Assembly (NCBI RefSeq): GCF_014334055.1
Contig: NZ_CP060490.1
Span: 744,001-808,000 of the forward strand
DNA: 64,000 bases
Source of the DNA: Oscillibacter hominis
GTDB lineage: Bacteria; Bacillota; Clostridia; Oscillospirales; Oscillospiraceae
Reading direction: 5' to 3'
Shown piece by piece: positions 57,320-64,000 of the stretch; within the stretch, counting starts at the first letter, position 1; each line of letters starts with the position of its first letter. The translations under genes were made by a program, and so were the position numbers. The notes under the pieces were generated by a model, which saw only the letters and a list, made by a program, of their open reading frames with translations, was not told the origin of the DNA and searched no databases.

Positions 57320-59053
57320 ATGCGGCTGAAAAAGACATCCCAAACAACGGATCTGGTACTTGCGTTGTTCCTCTATATCCCTGTGATATGGGCGGCGCTG
57401 CTGATCGCCCAGTCCCTTGGCGGCGGTCTGCCGGAGCTGCTATCAAACTTAACCGCCGCGCTGGAACAACCCTTCCAGATCCAATGGACAGACAAGAGCC
57501 TGTTGTCCATTCTCGTCTGCACCGGCGCGTATTTCATGGGGCTGTGTCTCTATGCTTCCGGACAGGGCAGGACACGGGACGGAGAGGAACACGGCTCCGC
57601 CGCATGGGGCTCGCCCCGGCAGCTCAATGTGCAGTTCCGGCAGAAGCAGAACAAGATCCTCACCCGCCATGTGCGGCTGGGGCTGGATACCCACAAGCAT
57701 CGGCGCTCCCTCAATGTGCTGGTCATTGGCGGCAGCGGCGCCGCCAAGACCCGCGGCTATGTCAAGCCCAACATTCTGGAAGCCAACAGCAACTATGTGA
57801 TCACGGACCCGAAAATGGAGGTACTGACCGCCACCGGAGGGTATCTGAAACGGCAGGGATACGACATCCGAGTGCTGAATCTGGTGGATCTGTCGCAGTC
57901 AGACGGCTATAATCCGTTCCACTATCTGCGGGATGAGAAGGACGCGCTGAAGCTGGTCAACACGCTGATCCAGGCAACGACGCCCAAGGGCAGTCACGAG
58001 TCCGATCCGTTCTGGTCGAAGTCCGAGACAGCACTGCTGCAGGCCATCATCCTCATGCTGTTCCAGGAAGCGCCGGAATACGAGCAGAATTTTTCCATGG
58101 TGATGCGCGTGCTGGAATATGCCGAAGTGAAGGAGGACGATGACGAGTATGTCTCCCCGCTGGATCTGCTGTTCCGGGCAATGGAGTATGAGAACCCGGA
58201 AAGCGTTGCCCTGCGGCAATATAAGGTTTTCAAGCAGGCTGCGGGCAAGACAGCGAAAAGCATTTTGGTGTCTGCCGCTGTGCGGCTGGCACCCTTCAAT
58301 CTGCCGCAGATCAAAGCTGTCACCGACCATGATGACATGGATCTCTACACGCTGGGAGAGCGAAAGTGCGCTCTGTATGCCGTGATCCCGGATAATGACA
58401 CGACCTTCAACTTCCTCGTCAGCCTGCTGTACTCCCAGATATTCCAGACGCTTTACTACTGTGCAGACCAGATCCACCATGGGGCGCTGCCGTGCCATGT
58501 CCACTTTATTTTGGACGAGGCTCCATCGGTCAATCTGCCGGGGCTGCCGCGGGAGCTTGCGACCATGCGCTCCCGCAACATCTCCTGCAGTACCATCATC
58601 CAGAACATGGCACAGATCAAGGAACTATACAAGGATTCCTGGGAAACAATCCCAGGCAACTCGGACACGCTGCTCTATCTGGGCGGCAACGAGGCAAGCA
58701 CCCACAAGTACATTTCCGAGGCGTTGGGCAAGTCCACCATTGACACAAAGACCCACGGGCAGACCAAAGGGCGGTCCGGGTCTTACTCCACTAACTTCCA
58801 GATGAGCGGCAGAGAACTGCTGACGCCGGACGAGGTGCGGATGCTGGATAACCGGTATTGCATCCTGTTCATCCGCGGCACACGGCCGGTGATGGACGAA
58901 AAGTATGAGCTCATGGAGCATCCCGCCATCCGCTATACGATGGATGGCGGCGCACCGCCCTACATCCACCACGGGACGGCGGAGCCTCCTATTCCGGGAG
59001 AGCCGCTGTTCCAAACTGATTTTGACAATGAAAAGGAGAATGCTGCAGCATGA
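57320..59053 (+). CDS. VirD4/PcfC-like type IV coupling protein
   Basis: 577 residues from ATG 57320; two N-terminal transmembrane helices (about 10-30 and 65-85), Walker A-like GGSGAAKTRG (near 136-145), Walker B HFILDEAPSV (near 397-406) and SRNISCSTIIQNMAQIKELY. The T4CP motor that links relaxase-DNA to the mating channel. GGAGG sits only 2 bases before ATG 57320; a CTG at 57329 has the better spacing of 9-10, so the start is uncertain. Confidence 0.92.
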   Translation: MRLKKTSQTTDLVLALFLYIPVIWAALLIAQSLGGGLPELLSNLTAALEQPFQIQWTDKSLLSILVCTGAYFMGLCLYASGQGRTRDGEEHGSAAWGSPRQLNVQFRQKQNKILTRHVRLGLDTHKHRRSLNVLVIGGSGAAKTRGYVKPNILEANSNYVITDPKMEVLTATGGYLKRQGYDIRVLNLVDLSQSDGYNPFHYLRDEKDALKLVNTLIQATTPKGSHESDPFWSKSETALLQAIILMLFQEAPEYEQNFSMVMRVLEYAEVKEDDDEYVSPLDLLFRAMEYENPESVALRQYKVFKQAAGKTAKSILVSAAVRLAPFNLPQIKAVTDHDDMDLYTLGERKCALYAVIPDNDTTFNFLVSLLYSQIFQTLYYCADQIHHGALPCHVHFILDEAPSVNLPGLPRELATMRSRNISCSTIIQNMAQIKELYKDSWETIPGNSDTLLYLGGNEASTHKYISEALGKSTIDTKTHGQTKGRSGSYSTNFQMSGRELLTPDEVRMLDNRYCILFIRGTRPVMDEKYELMEHPAIRYTMDGGAPPYIHHGTAEPPIPGEPLFQTDFDNEKENAAA

Positions 59054-59376
59054 AACATGATTTGAACAACAAAAATTTTGAGAGAAAGGCAAAGCGGGTC
59101 TATTCCGTCTTTGCCTGTGTCGCCCTGCTTCTGGCAGTCACCGCGGTGCCTGCGCTGGCGGCAGATGACCCGCTGACGGTGGTCAACAACCTGTCTGATT
59201 TCATTTTCTCGCTGATCCGCGCCATTGGTCTCATCCTGCTGGGCTTCGGCATCCTGCAGGTGGGACTGTCCCTCAAGAGCCATGACCCCTCTCAGCGCGC
59301 CAACGGTATGCTGACGGTGGCAGGCGGCATCGTCATTACCTTCACCAAGGAGATCCTCACTCTCATCACTGGCTGA
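59050..59376 (+). CDS. Maff2/VirB2-like small membrane protein
   Basis: 108 residues. Signal-like helix (about 18-38, ending ALAAD), then two hydrophobic helices (about 47-70 and 83-100). Size and topology match the small protein between VirD4 and VirB6 in Tn1549-like elements and resemble VirB2-type pilins. ATGA overlap with the coupling protein. Confidence 0.82.
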   Translation: MKHDLNNKNFERKAKRVYSVFACVALLLAVTAVPALAADDPLTVVNNLSDFIFSLIRAIGLILLGFGILQVGLSLKSHDPSQRANGMLTVAGGIVITFTKEILTLITG

Positions 59377-59441
59377 AAAACGCGGCAGGGTGAACGGCAT
59401 GATACCGTTCACCCTGTTCTTCCCGTAGGAGGTGATTTTGA

Positions 59442-60287
59442 ATGGGAAGTGGAAACTGGATCGTAGACAACTTAAACTCCGCGCTGGAAATGTGGAACGG
59501 AAGGCTGGCAGAGATCTGGCAGCTCATCAGCACCTCGCCGGAGTCCTTCAAGGGCGGCGGTGTCTGGAATGTCATCGTGAATATCAACGATGGATTGAAG
59601 GCTGTAGGCTATGCGCTGCTGGTGCTGTTCTTCGTCATGGGCGTGGTCAAGACCTGCGGCAGCTTCGCCGAGATGAAAAAGCCGGAGGTGGCCTTCAAAT
59701 GCTTCATCCGCTTTGTGCTGGCGCAGGCGGCGGTATCGTGGGGCATGGAGCTGATGACCGGTGCGTTTCGCGTTGCCCAGGGCATGGTGACGACCATCAT
59801 GGATTCCTCCGGGCTGACGGCGATGTCTGCCACAACATTGCCGGACGAGCTGGTGAGTGTCATCGAGGATGTGGGCTTTATTGACTCCATCCCCCTTTGG
59901 GCGGTGACGCTGCTGGGCTCGCTCTTTATCTGGGTGCTCTCCCTTGTCATGATCCTGACGGTGTATAGCCGCTTTTTTAAGCTCTACATCGCCACGGCCA
60001 TCGCGCCTATCCCGCTGGCCAGCTTCGCAGGACAGCCCTCCAGCAGTATTGGCGTAGCCTTTCTGAAAAGCTATGCCGCCATCTGTCTGGAGGGCTGTGT
60101 CATTGTATTGGCTTGTGTGATCTTCTCCGCCTTTGCATCGTCCCCGCCCGCCATCGCGGACGATACGCTGGCGGCAGCCACCATCGTGTGGAACTATGTG
60201 GGCGAGCTGATCTTCAATATGCTGGTGCTGGTGGGCGCGATCAAGATGAGCGACCGCATCATTCGGGAGCTGATGGGCCTTGGCTGA
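59442..60287 (+). CDS. TrbL/VirB6-like channel protein
   Basis: 281 residues with about six transmembrane helices (ALLVLFFVMGVV, ALLVLFF; IPLWAVTLLGSLFIWVLSLVMIL; ICLEGCVIVLACVIFSAFA; ELIFNMLVLVGAIKM). TrbL/VirB6 family, the polytopic component of the DNA channel. GAGGTGATTTTGA upstream of ATG. Confidence 0.88.
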   Translation: MGSGNWIVDNLNSALEMWNGRLAEIWQLISTSPESFKGGGVWNVIVNINDGLKAVGYALLVLFFVMGVVKTCGSFAEMKKPEVAFKCFIRFVLAQAAVSWGMELMTGAFRVAQGMVTTIMDSSGLTAMSATTLPDELVSVIEDVGFIDSIPLWAVTLLGSLFIWVLSLVMILTVYSRFFKLYIATAIAPIPLASFAGQPSSSIGVAFLKSYAAICLEGCVIVLACVIFSAFASSPPAIADDTLAAATIVWNYVGELIFNMLVLVGAIKMSDRIIRELMGLG

Positions 60288-60288
60288 T

Positions 60289-60627
60289 TCAGCGCCACAG
60301 ACCCTCAGTGCTGACGGTGTCTTCGCCGTTCTCCCGTGCTTTGCGAACACGGTAGGAGAAATCCTCCATAGCGGCAGCGTCATCCCGTGCCTGCATAACA
60401 AGATCGCAGACAAAGCGGATCAGCGAAAGCAGCCAGGACAGTACTACCAGCCCTACAAGGACGAACAGGATGCGGTCTGCCAGCACGGTATGGGCGCGGT
60501 ACCAGCCGTGGAACACCGTCAGCATGGACACGGTGTACAAAAGTGGGATGGTCATCCGCGTCAGCGCGGCCAGCCGGGAGAGAAGCGCCAGGACGCCAAG
60601 TCCGGCGATCATCAAAAAAGCGATCAT
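60289..60627 (-). CDS. Small membrane protein, reverse orientation inside transfer operon
   Basis: 112 residues with about three membrane helices and a charged tail (RVRKARENGEDTVSTEGLWR). GGAGG 9 bases before ATG 60627. The gene ends 1 base after the VirB6-like stop and is flanked by plus-strand transfer genes. No family recognised; hydrophobic composition and ribosome site support a real gene. A reverse gene at this place recalls immunity or exclusion proteins, which is only a guess. Confidence 0.65.
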   Translation of the reverse strand: MIAFLMIAGLGVLALLSRLAALTRMTIPLLYTVSMLTVFHGWYRAHTVLADRILFVLVGLVVLSWLLSLIRFVCDLVMQARDDAAAMEDFSYRVRKARENGEDTVSTEGLWR

Positions 60628-60730
60628 GTGTCACGACCTCCTTCATCGGGTTTGTGGCATAGTACCATGACTGCACAGACAAAGCAAGAGTCTGTTCAGC
60701 AAAACTCAGAAAAAACTCGGAGGTGATCCA

Positions 60731-61084
60731 TTGGAGGTCCGCATCAACAAAGAAGTACGAAATTACCAGGAGAGTTTATTTTTCGGCCTGTCCCTGCGGC
60801 AGTTGCTGTTCGCACTGCTGGCGGTCGCCGTGGCAGTGGGCGTATATTTCGGCCTGCGCCCTGTGCTGGGGAATGGGGAGATCGGCTGGGTCTGCGTGCT
60901 TGCAGCCTTTCCCTTTGCCCTGGGCGGCTTTTTTCAGTATAACGGCATGACGCTGGAACGTTTTCTGCTCGCGTATATCCGCTCGGAATTCCTGTTTCCC
61001 CGCAGGCTCGTGTTCAAATCGGACAACATATACGCCAAAGCTCTGGAAAATTCAACGATAAAGGAGGCTCTCAAACTTGATTAA
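60731..61084 (+). CDS. PrgI-family (VirB3-like) protein
   Basis: 117 residues, TTG start at 60731 with GGAGGTG 6 bases upstream. VRINKEVRNYQESLFFGLSLRQLLFALLAVAVAVGVYF holds the first of two adjacent transmembrane helices; the end RLVFKSDNIYAKAL matches PrgI. Overlaps the VirB4 start by 8 bases. Inner-membrane channel piece. Confidence 0.9.
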   Translation: MEVRINKEVRNYQESLFFGLSLRQLLFALLAVAVAVGVYFGLRPVLGNGEIGWVCVLAAFPFALGGFFQYNGMTLERFLLAYIRSEFLFPRRLVFKSDNIYAKALENSTIKEALKLD

Positions 61085-63413
61085 AACTCTGCAAAATACA
61101 CTGAAGCAGGACAAAGAAAGATTTACGGTTCCGAGATCTGTACAGGACATCATCCCCATCCGCCGCATCTGGCCGGATGGGGTCTTTCAATTTGGCAGCA
61201 AGTATTCTAAAACACTGCGTTTTAGCGACATCAATTATGCCATCGCCTCGAAAGAGGATAAGACAGCCATGTTTCTCAGCTATTCCGAGCTGCTGAACGC
61301 ACTGGACACCGGCTCCACCACAAAAATCACCATCAACAATAAGCGCCTGGATCGGCGCAATTTTGAGCAGGAGATCCTCATCCCGCCCAAGGGCGATGAT
61401 CTGGACGGCGGGCGCAAGGAATACAACGCCATGCTGCTGGATAAGGTGACGGACTCCTCCAACAGTGTGGTGCAGGAACGCTACATCACCCTGTCCGTCC
61501 ACAAGAAAAATGTGGAGGAAGCCCGCGCATTTTTTGACCGCACGGTCCATGACGCCTCTTCCCGTCTGAACCACATGGACTCCCACTGCGAGGAACTGGA
61601 CGCGGCAGACCGTCTCCACATCCTGCATGATTTCTACCGTGTGGGAGAGGAAAGCGAGTTTCGCTTTGACCTCCGGGAGAACATGAAAAATGGGCGCTCC
61701 TTCAAGGACGCCATCTGCCCGGACAGCATGGAATTCAAAAAGGATCACTTTATCATGGGCGGTAAATATGGCCGGGTGCTTTTTTTGAAGGAGTATGCCA
61801 GCTACATTAAGGATTCCATGATCAATGAGCTTACCAGCCTGAACCGAAGTCTTATGCTGTCCATTGATATCATCCCTGTCCCTACCGATGAGGCGGTACG
61901 GGAGATGCAGAACCGCCTGCTGGGTGTGGAAACCAATGTGACCAACTGGCAGCGCCGGCAGAACGCTAACAATAACTTTTCTGCCGTTGTACCTTACGAT
62001 CTGGAGCAGCAGCGCAAGGAGACCCGTGAGATGCTGGACGATCTCACTACCCGTGATCAGCGGATGATGTTTGCCGTGGTGACGCTGGTGCATCTGGCAG
62101 ACAGCAAGGAAGAGCTGGACAGTGATACGGAAACGCTCCAGTCCATTGCCCGCAAGCACCTCTGTCAGCTTACGACACTGAACTGGCAGCAGGCGGACGG
62201 GCTGGTGACGGCGCTGCCGCTGGGCCTGCGCCGCATCGATGCCCTGCGCACGCTCACCACCGAGGCGCTGGCTGTTCTCATGCCCTTTAAGGCCCAGGAG
62301 ATCTGGGATCGTGGCGGTGTGTACTACGGGCAGAACGCCATCAGCAAAAATCTCATCGTGGCGGACCGCAGGCAGCTTCTCAACGGCAACGCATTCATTC
62401 TGGGCGTCTCCGGCTCCGGTAAATCCTTCAGCGCCAAGAAGGAAATGGTGTCACTGGCATTGTCTACCGACGATGATATTATCATCATCGACCCTGAATC
62501 CGAGTACCGCCCGCTGGTAGAAGGGCTGGGCGGTCAGGTCATCAATATCTCCGCCACCTCACCCAACCATATCAACGCCATGGATATGGAGCAGGGCTAT
62601 GGGGATGGAGAGAACCCCGTGGTGCTGAAATCCGAGTTCCTGCTTTCCCTCTGTGAACAGCTCATTGGGGCGGGCAAGCTGTCTGCCAAGGAAAAGTCCG
62701 TCATCGACCGTTGCACCGCGCAGGTGTACCGGGACTATATCCGCAGCGGCTATCACGGCGCGGTCCCCACCTTGCAGGACTTTCACGCGGAGCTGCTCCG
62801 CCAGCCAGAAAAGGAAGCACAGGATGTGGCGCTGGCCATTGAGTTGTTTACGGACGGCAGTCTCAACACCTTTGCCAAGCCCACCAATGTGGACACCAAT
62901 GCCCGTATCCTCTGCTACGATATCCGGGATCTGGGCAAGCAGCTTCTGCCGGTGGGGATGCTGGTGGTGCTGGACAGCATCTTCAACCGCATCATCCGCA
63001 ACCGTGGGCTGAAGCGCAACACCTGGATCTATATTGATGAGATCTATCTGCTGTTCCAGCATGAGTACAGCGCCAATTTCCTCTTCACCCTGTGGAAACG
63101 TATGAGAAAGTATCAGGCTTGCGGAACGGGGATCAGCCAGAATATCGAGGACCTGCTGCAGTCCCACACGGCCCGCACCATGCTGGCAAACAGTGAATTC
63201 CTCATCATGCTGAACCAAGCGGCCACAGATCGGGAGGAGCTGGCGCGCCTGCTGAACATCTCGGATAATCAGCTCTCCTATATCACTAATGTGGACTCCG
63301 GTCGGGGACTCATCAAATGTGGCAGCGCCATCGTGCCCTTCGTGGACAGTTTTCCCCGCCACACCAGGCTGTATCAGATGATGACGACCCGCCCCTCCGA
63401 CCTTGCCGCTTGA
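61077..63413 (+). CDS. VirB4-like conjugation ATPase
   Basis: 778 residues, TTG start at 61077. N-terminal VirB4 domain (1-400), then Walker A GVSGSGKSFSAKKEM (near 443-457), Walker B IIIIDPESEY (near 472-481), a late WIYIDEIYLLFQHEYSANFL and ARTMLANSEFLIMLNQA. Energises the transfer channel. It is the most conserved Tn1549/CTn marker and identifies the element as conjugative. Confidence 0.95.
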   Translation: MIKTLQNTLKQDKERFTVPRSVQDIIPIRRIWPDGVFQFGSKYSKTLRFSDINYAIASKEDKTAMFLSYSELLNALDTGSTTKITINNKRLDRRNFEQEILIPPKGDDLDGGRKEYNAMLLDKVTDSSNSVVQERYITLSVHKKNVEEARAFFDRTVHDASSRLNHMDSHCEELDAADRLHILHDFYRVGEESEFRFDLRENMKNGRSFKDAICPDSMEFKKDHFIMGGKYGRVLFLKEYASYIKDSMINELTSLNRSLMLSIDIIPVPTDEAVREMQNRLLGVETNVTNWQRRQNANNNFSAVVPYDLEQQRKETREMLDDLTTRDQRMMFAVVTLVHLADSKEELDSDTETLQSIARKHLCQLTTLNWQQADGLVTALPLGLRRIDALRTLTTEALAVLMPFKAQEIWDRGGVYYGQNAISKNLIVADRRQLLNGNAFILGVSGSGKSFSAKKEMVSLALSTDDDIIIIDPESEYRPLVEGLGGQVINISATSPNHINAMDMEQGYGDGENPVVLKSEFLLSLCEQLIGAGKLSAKEKSVIDRCTAQVYRDYIRSGYHGAVPTLQDFHAELLRQPEKEAQDVALAIELFTDGSLNTFAKPTNVDTNARILCYDIRDLGKQLLPVGMLVVLDSIFNRIIRNRGLKRNTWIYIDEIYLLFQHEYSANFLFTLWKRMRKYQACGTGISQNIEDLLQSHTARTMLANSEFLIMLNQAATDREELARLLNISDNQLSYITNVDSGRGLIKCGSAIVPFVDSFPRHTRLYQMMTTRPSDLAA

Positions 63414-63419
63414 TCTGTT

Positions 63420-64000
63420 ATGGAGAAGGTCAAGGAAAAGCCCGCGCTTTCACAGCGCGTTAAAGAAAAGGCGGTATCGACACCCAGAGAACTGCTGCGC
63501 AAAGGCTTAGACGACGGCTCTGAGCGGCTGCGGACGCAGCTGCGGGATACGGCCCAGCACGGGCAGGCAGACGAGTACGGCGGCGACGCCATTGAGGACA
63601 CCGCCGCCAGCGGCCTGCACCGCGCCGAAAAGGAACTCACCCGGCAGCGGAAGAAGAAACCGCAGGAGCAGGCGCCAGAGGGCGGCACTCCTGCTGCCGA
63701 TGGCACAGTGCAGAAGCCTTCTGCTATCAAGGGAAAAGATACCACTTCTGCCGGGCCGCAGACGCAGACCGCTGCGGAGCATGGACGGCAGCAGGCACGT
63801 CAGAACGCCGCACAAAAAGCCGCCAAGGTCAAGACAAAAGATATCTATATCGGCGCACAAACAGAGACACAGGTCACAGTGGCAGCAGATCCGCAGCGGC
63901 AGGGACAGAGAGTATTCATGGAGGAACGCGGGCGCAAAGCCGCCCAATGGCAGGCAGAACAAAAAAGAGCCGTATCGCGCCGCCAGGTCAAGACGGCACA
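63420..64000 (+). CDS. CD1108-like mobile-element protein, partial (runs off window)
   Basis: At least 193 residues, open to the last base. Start MEKVKEKPALSQRVKEK at ATG 63420, 6 bases past the VirB4 stop. Arg/Lys/Gln-rich and low complexity (KKKPQEQAPEGG; ETQTAAEHGRQQARQNAAQKAAKVKTKD). Position and RKGLDDGSERLRTQLRDTAQHGQ.. resemble the CD1108-family proteins that follow VirB4 in Tn1549-like elements, whose C-terminus often carries a peptidoglycan hydrolase; that part is not in view. Confidence 0.75.
   Translation, partial: MEKVKEKPALSQRVKEKAVSTPRELLRKGLDDGSERLRTQLRDTAQHGQADEYGGDAIEDTAASGLHRAEKELTRQRKKKPQEQAPEGGTPAADGTVQKPSAIKGKDTTSAGPQTQTAAEHGRQQARQNAAQKAAKVKTKDIYIGAQTETQVTVAADPQRQGQRVFMEERGRKAAQWQAEQKRAVSRRQVKTA

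Noticed and set aside
1..64000. CRISPR arrays, rRNA genes and complete insertion sequences
   Set aside because: No regularly spaced repeats, no rRNA-like blocks and no transposase frame were recognised; the only transposition-type genes are tyrosine recombinases.

Overview
The window reads as a chromosome segment of a gut-type Firmicute, most likely of the Oscillospiraceae/Ruminococcaceae (Flavonifractor/Lawsonibacter-like). This is inferred from moderately high GC, AGGAGG ribosome binding sites, low-GC-clade protein families (Rrf2/IscS/IscU cluster, YaaA, YkvA, GHKL/LytTR two-component pair, PcfB/PrgI conjugation proteins) and family-level protein similarity. No species can be named from the sequence alone. 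Most of the window is accessory DNA.

Region 1 (1-10.3 kb, mostly minus strand) is a defence island. It holds a DUF2971 protein, a complete type I restriction-modification operon (hsdS, hsdM, hsdR) with a small restriction-endonuclease-fold protein between hsdM and hsdR, the XRE regulator that heads the operon, and a 1004-residue DUF262/DUF1524 (GmrSD-like) protein. The XRE promoter carries overlapping inverted repeats, and the same half-site lies in the promoter of the DUF262 gene. Region 2 (10.5-12.1 kb) is an ECF sigma/anti-sigma pair behind its own ECF-type promoter, then a DUF6809-like gene. Region 3 (12.1-23.6 kb) is a recombination hot spot. It holds two tandem pairs of tyrosine recombinases (several members frameshifted or truncated), a further recombinase fragment, an AT-rich two-gene methyltransferase plus DGQHR-protein module that looks like an uncharacterised defence system, and a MarR regulator with a MATE transporter fused to a cytidylate-kinase-like domain.

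Region 4 (23.6-36.1 kb) looks like ordinary chromosome. It has small hypotheticals, an alpha/beta hydrolase, YkvA-like and peptide-deformylase-like proteins, YaaA, a BclA-C-terminus-like protein, a TraX-like/ABC transporter cluster divergent from a LytTR/GHKL two-component system, an Rrf2 regulator, cysteine desulfurase and IscU/NifU scaffold with a palindromic promoter operator, and tRNA-Pro(GGG).

Region 5 (about 36.1 kb to the window end) is most of an integrative conjugative element of the Tn1549/CTn type, running off the right edge. Order: ribbon-helix-helix protein, TOPRIM primase-like protein, a 1088-residue secreted SLH protein, SSB, ParB-like protein, ParM-like ATPase and likely ParR partner, a C5-cytosine methyltransferase, amidoligase and gamma-glutamylcyclotransferase, an S-adenosylmethionine synthetase, a PP-loop (DndC-like) protein, a second DNA methyltransferase, a candidate oriT, MobC, relaxase, PcfB, VirD4 coupling protein, the VirB2-, VirB6-, VirB3- and VirB4-like channel genes, and the start of a CD1108-like gene. 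The element therefore couples a conjugation machine with plasmid-style segregation genes and an unusually rich methylation and peptide-modification cargo. Its integrase and right end are not in view.
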